Assembly: GCF_014650895.1 (NCBI RefSeq)
Contig: NZ_BMVV01000005.1
Span: forward strand, 310,001 to 374,000
Length of the DNA: 64,000 nucleotides
Reading direction: 5' to 3'
Source: Streptomyces omiyaensis
GTDB taxonomy: Bacteria; Actinomycetota; Actinomycetes; Streptomycetales; Streptomycetaceae
In this document: one piece after another, positions 8,890 to 16,510 of the stretch
How positions within the stretch are numbered: the first letter of the stretch is position 1
Layout: every line of letters starts with the position of its first letter
Made by a program: the position numbers and the translations under genes
The notes under the pieces: generated by a model
Database searches by the model: none
Told to the model about the DNA's origin: nothing
What the model saw: only the letters and a program-made list of their open reading frames with translations

Positions 8890-8931
8890 CCCGCCGCCCC
8901 CGGGTCCCTTCCGGAACACGGGGGCGGCGGG
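8890..8931. terminator. second hairpin between the convergent surface-protein genes
   Basis: Perfect 13-bp arms (CCCGCCGCCCCCG at 8890-8902 with its complement at 8919-8931) and a 16-nt loop. With the preceding hairpin it isolates the two convergent genes; this one ends 31 bp from the minus-strand stop. Confidence 0.85.
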
Positions 8932-8961
8932 CACAGTCGGCCGACCGGGAGGTTCGGCCGG

Positions 8962-9447
8962 TCAGACGCCTGCGCCGGTCATGCGGCGGCGACGGAGCAC
9001 GAAGACGCCGCCGCCGAGCGCGGCGGCCGCGACGAGGCTGCCGCCGACGGCCATCTCGGTGGAGCTGGGCGCCAGCGAACCGCCGAGACCGCCCTGGGCG
9101 CCGCGGCCCGCGAGCACGCGGAACGGGTGCGTGACGACCCGGGAGTTGTCGCTGCACTTGACGGCCAGGTTGTAGTTGCCGGGCGTGGCGTTGTTGTAGA
9201 CGCGGGCGATCGCGCTGGACAGGCCGTTGGAGTTGACCGAGAGGTTGGTCTCCGGGAAGGCGTTGGACGTGACCGTGCCACCGTGGCCGCAGCCCTTGGC
9301 GGTGATCGTGATCGTCGACCCCGCGTGGACGTCGTAGGGGTTGACGGAGACGTTGCTGGGACCGCTGGTGGCGGCGGAGAGGGGCGCGGCCAGGGCGACC
9401 GCCGCGAACGCGGTGGCGGTCACCGCCAGAGTGCGTGCAGCACGCAT
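8962..9447 (-). CDS. small secreted surface protein, paralogous layout
   Basis: A 161-residue protein. The signal peptide (MRAARTLAVTATAFAAVALA) ends near ASA/AAT around residue 26. A beta-rich domain has two cysteines (AKGCGHG and AVKCSDNS). The C-terminus repeats the pattern of the gene at 8271: AQGGLGGS, SSTEMAVGG, a hydrophobic helix (SLVAAAALGGGVFVL) and RRRRMTGAGV. GGAGG lies 7 nt before the ATG. The motif Y-N-VNPYDVHAGSTITITAKGC resembles short extracellular immunoglobulin-like modules. It is transcribed divergently from the sortase. It is a likely surface protein, with the molecular role unknown. Confidence 0.8.
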   Translation of the reverse strand: MRAARTLAVTATAFAAVALAAPLSAATSGPSNVSVNPYDVHAGSTITITAKGCGHGGTVTSNAFPETNLSVNSNGLSSAIARVYNNATPGNYNLAVKCSDNSRVVTHPFRVLAGRGAQGGLGGSLAPSSTEMAVGGSLVAAAALGGGVFVLRRRRMTGAGV

Positions 9448-9888
9448 GGTTGAACCTCCAGTGGAAGACGCCCCGAAGCGGTGCTCCGGGAGATTCGACG
9501 AGTACGCCTTCCATGACGAACCATCACAACTCGGACCCCTCCCTGCACCTCGGCACTGGGCCGGTCCGGTGAGCTCCCGTGCCGCCGATCGAGTTGCTCC
9601 GGACGGAACAACCGCAGGTCAGAGCCGCGCGAAACGATTGTCTGACGAGTACTCGGATGGGTCAGCCCGCCGTCACCCGGGACGAGCAGCGGCGCCCCGG
9701 ACGACGGCCTCCGCACGCCGTCCGGAGACCGCCCCCGCACGGCTTCTGACGGTCCGTCGGGCCGCGGGCGGGATGGCGCCGGCGCGGCGCCACCCGGACG
9801 GCGGCGGGGGGTTACCCGTTCGGGCCGTCCGGAGCGCGGGGACGGCCGGTCGCCCTTACCGTTCACACGTCGCCACGAAGGGAGAATC
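9448..9888. other. divergent promoter region between surface protein and sortase
   Basis: A 441-bp gap with no convincing open frame of its own. It should carry the promoters for the surface protein (leftward) and the sortase (rightward). An 8-bp palindrome GAGTACTC lies near 9648, but no clear -10/-35 pair stands out. Confidence 0.5.
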
Positions 9889-10551
9889 ATGCCCCCGAAG
9901 GACTTCCGCGTCCCCGAGCGCAGGAGACGACACCCCTGGGGCGTCCTGGCCCTCGCCATGCTGTCCGGACTCGCGATGATGCGCAACGGGGTGGACCTCG
10001 CCGGGGGACCGCCCCAGCCGGCCGCCGCGGCCCGCCCGGTGGCGCGTCCGGTCGTCGCCCCGCCCGCGGAGGCGTCGGCCGGCGTCCGGCCGCTGCCCTT
10101 CGCGCCCGCGTCGCGGATCCGCATCCCCGCGATCGAGGTCGCGGCCCCGGTGATGGACGTGGGACTCGACGCGGACGGGTGGGTAGCGGCCCCGCCCCCG
10201 CAGGACGCCAACATGGCCGGCTGGTACCAGAACGGCATCGCGCCCGGCCAGCGCGGCACCTCGGTGATCGTCGGACACGTCGACAACGCCAGCGGTCCGG
10301 CGGTCTTCTACGGCCTGGGCTCGCTGGAGAAGGGCCAGCACGTCGAGGTCGAGCGGTACGACGGACGGGTGGCCGTCTTCGAGATCTACGGCATCGAGGT
10401 CTACTCCAAGCAGGACTTCCCCGGCCCGCAGGTCTACGGGGACACCGGCCACCCGGAGCTCCGGGTGATCACCTGCGGCGGCGGCTACACCCGGGCGAAG
10501 GGGTACGACGGGAACGTCGTGGTGTACGCGCGGATGGTCGGCTCCCGCTGA
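9889..10551 (+). CDS. class F sortase
   Basis: A 220-residue protein. A basic N-terminus (RRRRHP) and one membrane helix (residues 17-31) anchor the enzyme. The sortase fold follows from about residue 75 (RIRIPAIEVAAPVMDVGLD). The catalytic histidine is in VIVGHVDN (His130) and the catalytic cysteine in VITCGGGY (Cys196), with a candidate Arg at 202. The short length, PMDVGL-like opening and TCGG context fit the class F enzymes of actinobacteria, which join or trim C-terminal sorting signals at the cell wall. Start: GGGAG 5-7 nt before ATG. The natural substrates of class F enzymes are poorly known; the nearby surface proteins are candidates. Confidence 0.9.
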   Translation: MPPKDFRVPERRRRHPWGVLALAMLSGLAMMRNGVDLAGGPPQPAAAARPVARPVVAPPAEASAGVRPLPFAPASRIRIPAIEVAAPVMDVGLDADGWVAAPPPQDANMAGWYQNGIAPGQRGTSVIVGHVDNASGPAVFYGLGSLEKGQHVEVERYDGRVAVFEIYGIEVYSKQDFPGPQVYGDTGHPELRVITCGGGYTRAKGYDGNVVVYARMVGSR

Positions 10552-10587
10552 GGCGGCCCGCCCCGCCGGGAGGACCCGCACCGGCCC

Positions 10588-10613
10588 GCCCCGCCCGGCC
10601 GCGCGGGCGGGGC
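10588..10613. terminator. hairpin between convergent sortase and solute-binding genes
   Basis: 10-bp perfect stem (GCCCCGCCCG at 10588-10597 with 10604-10613) and a 6-nt loop, 36 nt after the sortase stop and 19 bp from the minus-strand stop. Confidence 0.75.
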
Positions 10614-10632
10614 GCGCCGGACGGGCGGTCCC

Positions 10633-11913
10633 CTACGACTGCTTCGCCATCTCCTGGACGTCGTGGGCGATCTCCCCCAGGACGGCCTGGGGGTCGGCGG
10701 AGGGGGCCACGGCCTTGCCGATGTTCCGCTTGATGGTGTCGCTGACCTTCAGCCACGACGGTTCGTTGACCGGGTAGAGCTCGGCGCCGCGCAGGGCGTC
10801 GAGGAACTGGGTGTCGGCGGGGTCCGCCGCCGCGCCCTTGGACGCCCGGTTCGCCGAGACCGTCGAGGGCAGCAGGTGGTAGCGGTCGGCGAACTCGTTG
10901 AGGTTCTCGTCCTCGTAGACGAACTCCAGGAAGGAACCGACCAGTTCGCGGTTGCCGTCCCGCTTGAAGGCCATCATCCAGTCGGCGACGCCCGCCGCGG
11001 GCGGCACCTGCCCGTCCTCCAGCGTTCCGGAGACCGGCATGCTGAGCGTGCCGACCTTGATCCCCTTGGCCCGGGCCTCGTGCAGGAGCGACGGATAGCC
11101 GTTGAGCATGCCCACCTGGCCGCGCAGGAAGGCGGCGAAGGCGTCCCGCCGGTTGAGTTCGCCCGGCGGGACCGGACCGGTGAGGCCGGGAGTGGTCAGG
11201 TTGTCCCTGATCCAGCGGAAGGTCCGGGTGTTCTGCTCGGAGGCGATGCTGTAGCCGCCGTAGCTCCCCGCGTACCCGCCCCCGTTGCTCAGCAGCCAGA
11301 TCAGGGCCTCCGCGTGCGCCTCCTCGGGGCCCAGCGGCAGGGCGTACGGGTAGGGGACGCCCTCCTTCTTCAGCTTGCCGGCCGCTTCCTTGAGGTCGGC
11401 CCACGTCCGGGGCGGCTCCGCGCCCGCCTTCTCGAACAGCTCCTCGTTGTAGAACAGCAGCCGGCTGCTGGCCACGAACGGCAGGCCGTAGAGGGCGTTG
11501 TCGAACGAGCCCGCCTCGGCGAGCGGCGGCAGGAAGTTGGCCTCCGCCCTCACCGACAGCAGCTCGTCGGCGGAGTAGAGGCGGCCCTGCGCCGCGAAGT
11601 CGGAGTAGGCGCCCATCAGGGCCACGTCCGGGGCGTTGCCCTCCTCGACCAGGCGGGTGACCTCGCGGTCGACGTCGTCCCACGGGTAGAGCGTGACCTC
11701 GACCTTCTTGCCGGGGTGGGCCGCGGCGAAGGCGGCGGTCAGCTTGTCCCAGTAGGCCTGTGAGCCGGTCGCCGGACCGGTGCCGTACTCGGCGGCCACC
11801 AGGCGCAGGGTCGTCCCGTCGCTTCCCGCGGAGGAGCCGCAGGCGGTGAGGAGAGAGCCCAGCAGGCCGGCCGCGGCCGCGCAGGCGGTCGCGCCGAAGA
11901 GTCTTGGTCGCAC
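10633..11913 (-). CDS. extracellular solute-binding lipoprotein (ABC sugar-type), orphan
   Basis: A 426-residue protein. The lipobox LLTAC places the lipidated cysteine at residue 25. The rest is a family-1 extracellular solute-binding fold: YWDKLTAAFAAAHPGKKVEV, then PDVALMGAYSDFAAQG, LPFVASSRLLFYNEELFEKAG and TWADLKEAAGKLKKEG. Such proteins deliver sugars or oligosaccharides to an ABC transporter. No permease or ATPase gene lies next to it, so it would have to share a transporter encoded elsewhere. GTG 11913 is chosen because AGAGGA lies 6-7 nt upstream and the signal peptide begins directly after it. The next genes upstream concern cell-wall polysaccharides. Confidence 0.88.
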   Translation of the reverse strand: MRPRLFGATACAAAAGLLGSLLTACGSSAGSDGTTLRLVAAEYGTGPATGSQAYWDKLTAAFAAAHPGKKVEVTLYPWDDVDREVTRLVEEGNAPDVALMGAYSDFAAQGRLYSADELLSVRAEANFLPPLAEAGSFDNALYGLPFVASSRLLFYNEELFEKAGAEPPRTWADLKEAAGKLKKEGVPYPYALPLGPEEAHAEALIWLLSNGGGYAGSYGGYSIASEQNTRTFRWIRDNLTTPGLTGPVPPGELNRRDAFAAFLRGQVGMLNGYPSLLHEARAKGIKVGTLSMPVSGTLEDGQVPPAAGVADWMMAFKRDGNRELVGSFLEFVYEDENLNEFADRYHLLPSTVSANRASKGAAADPADTQFLDALRGAELYPVNEPSWLKVSDTIKRNIGKAVAPSADPQAVLGEIAHDVQEMAKQS

Positions 11914-11960
11914 GGATGTTCCTCTTTGCTTTTGGACAGTGCGTCCGGAATTCTGCCCTG

Positions 11961-11985
11961 GCGCGGGGCGTATGGCGCCCCGCGC
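11961..11985. promoter_or_regulatory. hairpin in the leader of the solute-binding protein gene
   Basis: A perfect 10-bp stem (GCGCGGGGCG, 11961-11970, with 11976-11985) and a 5-nt loop, 48 nt upstream of the GTG start. It could be a leader attenuator or a second terminator for the upstream deacetylase gene. Confidence 0.5.
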
Positions 11986-12058
11986 GGGCAGGTTGTGGCC
12001 CTTGCTCCAACCCCACCGCCCGGACCTGGTGCCTTCGACCAGGCAATGGTCCGGACCG

Positions 12059-12088
12059 CGCCCCTCCCGGTCCGGACCGGGAGGGGCG
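12059..12088. terminator. 30-bp perfect palindrome downstream of the deacetylase
   Basis: 15-nt arms (CGCCCCTCCCGGTCC and its complement) meet with no spacer. It lies about 120 bp beyond the deacetylase stop. It is most simply a terminator, though a perfect palindrome could also be a protein-binding site for the solute-binding gene. Confidence 0.6.
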
Positions 12089-12209
12089 GGGGCGGGTCCG
12101 GACGGTCCGGTCGTTCGCGGACCGGAACACCGCACGCGGGCTCCCGGGCCCGCGCCGCACGCCCCGTCCCGGGTCCCGGTGGGCGCGGACACCCGGGAAG
12201 GCGCCTCCG

Positions 12210-13082
12210 TCAGCGGTGCGGCACGGTCACGGTGTAGCCGGCGTCGAGGAGGGCCGGCAGGTAGCCGCGGAGGGCGGCGACGCTCTGCGAGCGGTCCCCT
12301 CCGGCGTCGTGCGAGAGGACGATGACGCCGGGCCCCGCGCCGTCGAGGACCCGGCGCACGATGGTGCCGGTGCCGGGCTCCTTCCAGTCAAGGGTGTCCA
12401 CGGTCCAGGCGAGCGGCTCCATGCCCAGCTCGGCGCCGATCTCGAAGGAGTGGCGGTTCCAGGCGCCGTACGGGGCGCGGTACCAGAGCGGCGCGGCGCC
12501 CAGGGTCCGCTCCACCACCTCGCTGGTGGAGCCCAGTTCGTCCCGGATGCGGGAGGGCCGCAGCCTCGGCACGAGCGGGTGGGACCAGGAGTGGTTGCCG
12601 ACCACGTGTCCGTCGGCGGCCATCTCCCGCAGCAGGTCCGGGTGGGCCGCCGCCATCTCGCCGCAGACGAAGAACATCGCCCGGCAGTCGTGGCGGCGCA
12701 GGGTGGCCAGGATGGCGGGGGTGTAGCGGGGGTCGGGACCGTCGTCGAAGGTGAGGACCATGGAGCGCCCGACGCCGGTGAGCGAGAGGAAGGGCCGACG
12801 CCGGACCGGCGGGAGGCCCCGCGGCCGGACGGCGGGGGCGTACGCGGTCATGGGCTGGAGCCGGTACGCGGAGGGGCGCAGCCGGGGCGCGGCGGCGGGC
12901 GGTCCCGCGGCCGGTCCCCCGGCGCCGGGCGGGCCCTGCGGCGGGCCGGCCGCGGCGCCGGCCGCGTCCCCGCCGCTCCCGAGCCGGTCGACGGCGAGGG
13001 CGCCGGCCGTGACGGTGACGCCGAGGGCGGCGGCCAGCCGCAGCACCGACCGGCGCCCCGTGGGCATCTGATCGTTTTTCAT
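12210..13082 (-). CDS. polysaccharide deacetylase (NodB domain), Tat-exported
   Basis: A 290-residue protein. The N-terminus has a twin-arginine signal (GRRSVLRLAAALG), then a Pro/Gly/Ala linker to about residue 105. The NodB domain shows all five motifs: TFDDGPDP (111-118, metal Asp114), HSWSH (His164 and His168), RAPYGAWN, the TVDTLDW stretch and VLSHDAGGDR. Enzymes of this family remove acetyl groups from peptidoglycan, chitin oligomers or other N-acetyl-glycans; this one would act outside the membrane. ATG 13082 lacks a clear ribosome-binding site; ATG 13067 is possible. It is co-directional with the CapA-like gene upstream, 110 bp away. Confidence 0.92.
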   Translation of the reverse strand: MKNDQMPTGRRSVLRLAAALGVTVTAGALAVDRLGSGGDAAGAAAGPPQGPPGAGGPAAGPPAAAPRLRPSAYRLQPMTAYAPAVRPRGLPPVRRRPFLSLTGVGRSMVLTFDDGPDPRYTPAILATLRRHDCRAMFFVCGEMAAAHPDLLREMAADGHVVGNHSWSHPLVPRLRPSRIRDELGSTSEVVERTLGAAPLWYRAPYGAWNRHSFEIGAELGMEPLAWTVDTLDWKEPGTGTIVRRVLDGAGPGVIVLSHDAGGDRSQSVAALRGYLPALLDAGYTVTVPHR

Positions 13083-13192
13083 GACCAATGGTTCGTCCGG
13101 GGAGGGTCCCGGGGCCCTCACCGACACCGGACCGCCGCCCGATTGCACCCGATGGGCCGATCCCCGGACGGCGACCGCGGACCGGCCCCGCC

Positions 13193-14410
13193 TCACCGGC
13201 CGAGCGTCAGCCCGTCCTCGTCGGCACCCCGGCCGAGGACGACCTGGCGGATCGTCTCGCGGATGCCGGCGTGGCGGGGGTCGGAGCCGTCGGAGGCGGT
13301 GAGGTCGACCACGCGCCCGCGCTCGGTGTCGAACCACTGGGGCAGGAACTCGGCCCTGGTCACCTCCCAGCGGCCGCCGGGCCGCTTCGGCGGGGCGAAG
13401 GTGAAGCGGCCGATGCTGCTCTGGTTGCCGCGCGGGTCGGAGACGCCCTCGTGGTTGATCATGTCGCCGGCGATCTGGTCGCCCATGCCGTAGATCACCC
13501 AGGTGCCGTTGACCTTCTCGTACGCCTGGGGCACGTGGGCGTGCGTGCCGGCGATCAGATCGATGTCGGGGCGGCCGCCGGTGCGGGAGGCGGTCAGCTC
13601 GCGGGCCAGCGAGAGCTGCCGCTCGTCGGGCTCGGTCTGCCACTCGGAGCCCCAGTGGACGCTGACCACGACGACGTCCGCGCCGGCCGCGCGGGCCGCG
13701 CGGGCGTCGGCGATCACCTTGTCCCGGTCGAGGAGGTTGACCGCCCAGGGCTTGCCCTCGGGGAGGGGGTAGCCGTTGGTGTCGTAGGTGTAGGCGAGCT
13801 GGGCGACGGTGGCGCCGCCGGCCTTGAGCAGCGTGGGCCGGGCGGCCTCGGCGGCGGTGCGGGCCGAGCCCGCGTGCCGGACGCCCGCCGCGTCGAGGGC
13901 GTCGAGGGTGCGGCCGAGCCCTTCCGCCCCGTCGTCCAGGGTGTGGTTGGAGGCGGTGGAGCAGGAGTCGTAGCCGGTGGCCTTCAGCGCCGCCGCGACC
14001 TCGGGCGGCGACTTGAAGGCGGGATATCCGGTGTAGGGCCCGCCCTCCTCCCCGTACACCGTCTCCATGTGGCAGAGGGCGAGGTCGGCGCGGGAGACGA
14101 CGGGCTTCGCCCCGGCGAACATGGGGCGGAAGTCGTAGCCGCCGCCGTCGGCGTCGGCCGCCGCGCGGCGGATGATCGAGTCGTGCGGGAGGACGTCGCC
14201 CGAGGTCACCAGGGTGAAGCCGCCCGGCTTCGGGGCGGGGGCGGCGGGGCGCGGGGCGGTGGAGCCGCCGGGCGGGCCGCCGGCCGAGGGAGCGTCGCCG
14301 CCGGTTCCGCCCTGGCCGCACGCGGCGACGACGGCGAGCAGGGAGCCGGCGAGGACGGTGGTGCCGGCGCGGACGAGTCGGGCGCGTGCCGGTCTGCTGC
14401 CTGCGGTCAT
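13193..14410 (-). CDS. CapA-family lipoprotein (PGA_cap metallophosphatase fold)
   Basis: A 405-residue protein. Signal peptide and lipobox (LLAVVAAC, Cys31) are followed by a Pro-rich linker. A CapA/PgsA-type calcineurin-like domain runs from about residue 62: LVTSGDVLPH, ALCHMETVY, YDSCSTASNHTLDDGAEGL, VVVVSVHWGSEW and DLIAGTHAHVPQ. This family includes the poly-gamma-glutamate capsule protein, but most actinobacterial members have no known substrate. No capB/capC synthase genes are nearby. It stands upstream of and co-directional with the deacetylase, suggesting a shared role in modifying surface polymers. ATG 14410 was chosen for the signal peptide; the ribosome-binding site is weak. Confidence 0.87.
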   Translation of the reverse strand: MTAGSRPARARLVRAGTTVLAGSLLAVVAACGQGGTGGDAPSAGGPPGGSTAPRPAAPAPKPGGFTLVTSGDVLPHDSIIRRAAADADGGGYDFRPMFAGAKPVVSRADLALCHMETVYGEEGGPYTGYPAFKSPPEVAAALKATGYDSCSTASNHTLDDGAEGLGRTLDALDAAGVRHAGSARTAAEAARPTLLKAGGATVAQLAYTYDTNGYPLPEGKPWAVNLLDRDKVIADARAARAAGADVVVVSVHWGSEWQTEPDERQLSLARELTASRTGGRPDIDLIAGTHAHVPQAYEKVNGTWVIYGMGDQIAGDMINHEGVSDPRGNQSSIGRFTFAPPKRPGGRWEVTRAEFLPQWFDTERGRVVDLTASDGSDPRHAGIRETIRQVVLGRGADEDGLTLGR

Positions 14411-14689
14411 GACGACTGCCACCCCGATCATAGGAAGAACATCTGTTCTGCCGAATTCATCCTCCGGGGGACCGTCCGTCAAGGCGGCCTGCCGGTCCGG
14501 GCGGCGAACCCCACCGAATCGGACGTACCTCCGCCACTCGACCGCCGCCCGACCGTTCGGCGCGCCATTCGCCGCTCGTTACGACCGTTCGTCGCAGACC
14601 GTTGTCCGTTCCCTGTCCCCGTCCGCCCGGATGCGTTCGGATACGCCGCGGACGACGAACCGCGGAGCGGGCGGGGAAGGGTGGCACTC

Positions 14690-15268
14690 ATGACGACGGC
14701 GACGGCGACGAAGGCGACGACGACGACCGACGAGCGGACGCTGGAGGAACTCCAGCGGGAGCACGGCCCCGCCCTGCTCTCCTTCCTGCTCGGCCTGACC
14801 TACGGGGACCGCCAGCGCGCCGAGGACCTCGTCCAGGAGACCCTGGTGCGGGCCTGGCTCCACCCCGAGGCGTTCAGCGGCGCCTACGCCTCGATGCGGC
14901 CCTGGCTGTTCACCGTGGCCCGCCGGCTGGCCATCGACGCCCGCCGCTCCCGGCTCGCCCGGCCCGCCGAGATCGGCGACGGGGTGCTCGCGGTGACCCC
15001 CGACCCCTGGGACGCCACCGAGTCCGCCGAGGCGGCCCTCGACGTCCGGGCGGCGGTACGGGGGCTGAGCCCGGAGCACCGGGCGGTGCTGGTCCGGCTC
15101 TACTTCCACGGGCTCACCGTCAGCGAGGCCGCCGACGACCTCGGGATCCCGGCCGGAACCGTCAAGTCCCGCTCCCACTACGCCCTTCGGCAGCTCGGCC
15201 GCTCGCTCCCCGACTACCGGCCGCGCCGCGGCGTCATTGCCCGCCCCCGGGCGGCGGCCGCACAATGA
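14690..15268 (+). CDS. ECF-type RNA polymerase sigma factor
   Basis: A 192-residue protein. After a Thr/Ala-rich start, region 2 spans about residues 20-90 (GDRQRAEDLVQETLVRAWLHP and PWLFTVARRLAIDARRS). Region 4 spans about 125-175 (LSPEHRAVLVRLYFHGLTVSEAA with helix-turn-helix LGIPAGTVKSRSHYAL). The size fits extracytoplasmic-function sigma factors of the SigK/SigL type. No anti-sigma gene with a zinc-binding HxxxCxxC pattern is adjacent, which is unusual. ATG 14690 follows a GGGAAGGG stretch. The downstream thioesterase begins 4 nt after the stop, so the two are probably co-transcribed. Confidence 0.92.
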   Translation: MTTATATKATTTTDERTLEELQREHGPALLSFLLGLTYGDRQRAEDLVQETLVRAWLHPEAFSGAYASMRPWLFTVARRLAIDARRSRLARPAEIGDGVLAVTPDPWDATESAEAALDVRAAVRGLSPEHRAVLVRLYFHGLTVSEAADDLGIPAGTVKSRSHYALRQLGRSLPDYRPRRGVIARPRAAAAQ

Positions 15269-15272
15269 CGCC

Positions 15273-15704
15273 GTGACGCTCCCTGACACCGTGGCGCTGA
15301 CTCCCGCCGCCGCCGAGAAGATCCTCGCCGACAACTTCGCCCCCTGGGTCCTGGACCTGGGGCTCACGGTCGACTCCGTCGACGGCCGCGAGGCCGTCCT
15401 CCGCCTCCCCTGGTCCGACCGGCTGGCGCGCGAGGGCGGCGGGCTCTCCGGCCAGGCCCTGATGGCCGCCGCCGACACCGCCACCGTCATCGCCGTCTCG
15501 GCGGCCCGCGGCGGCTTCGTGCCCATGACGACCGTCCAGCAGTCCACCAGCTTCCAGCGGGCGGTCCTCGGCGCCGACGTCCTGGTCCGCGCCCGCCTGA
15601 CCAAGCTCGGCAGGCGGATGGCCTTCGCCGACATCACGATGACCGCCGAGGGCACGGCCGAGCCGGCGGCCCACGCGACCGCGGTCTACGCCCTGCTCGG
15701 CTAG
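15273..15704 (+). CDS. PaaI-like hotdog-fold thioesterase
   Basis: A 143-residue single hotdog domain with the helix motif GGGLSGQALMAAADTATVIAV and strands MTTVQQSTSFQRAVLGADVLVRARL and MAFADITMTAEG. Members hydrolyse acyl-CoA thioesters in the cytoplasm, often phenylacetyl-CoA or aromatic acyl-CoAs; the substrate here is unknown. The catalytic acidic residue expected on the central helix may be Asp in AAADTA. The GTG start lies 4 nt after the sigma-factor TGA, suggesting translational coupling. Confidence 0.85.
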   Translation: MTLPDTVALTPAAAEKILADNFAPWVLDLGLTVDSVDGREAVLRLPWSDRLAREGGGLSGQALMAAADTATVIAVSAARGGFVPMTTVQQSTSFQRAVLGADVLVRARLTKLGRRMAFADITMTAEGTAEPAAHATAVYALLG

Positions 15705-15855
15705 GCCGCCTCTTCCCGATCCCGCCCGGCCCCCTCGGAAGGAGCTCCGCGCGGCCCCGTGCCGCGGCGGAGCGCCGGGCGGGGCCCGGGGGCGGGCCAC
15801 CGGCCGGACCGCCGGGAGGGACCGTCGGGCGCACGGTCGGGGCGGACGGGCGGGG

Positions 15856-15890
15856 GTGTATGCACTCCGTGTATACACTCCGCGTATAGT
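15856..15890 (+). promoter_or_regulatory. tandem operator-like repeats over a leaderless promoter
   Basis: Two 13-bp direct repeats, GTGTATGCACTCC (15856-15868) and GTGTATACACTCC (15869-15881), run into a degenerate third that contains the -10 hexamer TATAGT (15885-15890). The second repeat contains the perfect palindrome GTGTATACAC. The ATG at 15898 lies 7 nt beyond the -10, so the transcript is probably leaderless. The repeats look like TetR-, GntR- or PadR-type operators. Confidence 0.65.
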
Positions 15891-15897
15891 CGCGTCC

Positions 15898-16425
15898 ATG
15901 GCCTCACGACCCCACACCCCGCCCCTCCCCCGCCTGCTCAAGGCCGCCGCCGTCACCGCGCTGGCGGTCGGCGCGGCGCACCTCGTGCTCTCCGACACCC
16001 TCCGGTTCGCCCTCGTCGGGCAGGCCTCCGCGGCCCTCGGCTCGCCGACCGGCTACGGCACCGCCCAGGTGTTCACCACCGCGCTGCTCAACACCGCGCT
16101 GGTCATGCCGCTCGTGCTCTGGGCCGGGATGCGACTGGGCGGGGAGCGGAGGACGGGGGCGATGGTCCTGGTGGGGACCACGGTCTGGATCGTCACCGTC
16201 TGGAACGGGATCGACGCCCTGGACGACTCCTTCGGCGCGGTCCTGCCCCTGCGGTCGCTCGCGCTGGTCGTCGGCGTCACCGCGCTCGCCTCCCTCCTCC
16301 GCCGCCGCCCCGCCCCGGCCCCGGCCGGCGCGCCCTCTCCCGCCCCTCGCATCCCCTCCGCACCGGCAGCCCCGTCGGCACCGATCCGGCCGGGGAACGT
16401 ATCCGAAACCACACCGGCGAGTTGA
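15898..16425 (+). CDS. small integral membrane protein of unknown function (DUF6069-like)
   Basis: A 175-residue protein with four hydrophobic segments: about residues 15-40 (AAAVTALAVGAAHLVLSD), 60-80 (FTTALLNTALVMPLVLWAG), 90-108 (TGAMVLVGTTVWIVTVW) and 115-135 (LPLRSLALVVGVTALASLL). A Pro/Ala-rich cytoplasmic tail follows. The shape resembles DUF6069-type proteins of actinobacteria, which have no assigned function. No regulator is adjacent, yet the promoter is covered by operator-like repeats. Expression is therefore probably repressed by a protein encoded elsewhere. Confidence 0.65.
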   Translation: MASRPHTPPLPRLLKAAAVTALAVGAAHLVLSDTLRFALVGQASAALGSPTGYGTAQVFTTALLNTALVMPLVLWAGMRLGGERRTGAMVLVGTTVWIVTVWNGIDALDDSFGAVLPLRSLALVVGVTALASLLRRRPAPAPAGAPSPAPRIPSAPAAPSAPIRPGNVSETTPAS

Positions 16426-16510
16426 GCAAAGCGGTCCACGCGGACGCCCCGAGCGGAGGAGGCTCTGCTCCGGGTCCCGAGAACCGCGGGTCCCCGACGT
16501 CCGGGAGAAG

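Noticed and set aside
6612-9447. LPXTG/LAXTG sorting signals in the secreted proteins near the sortase
   Set aside because: None of the three proteins contains such a motif; only the shared QGGLGGS block was seen.
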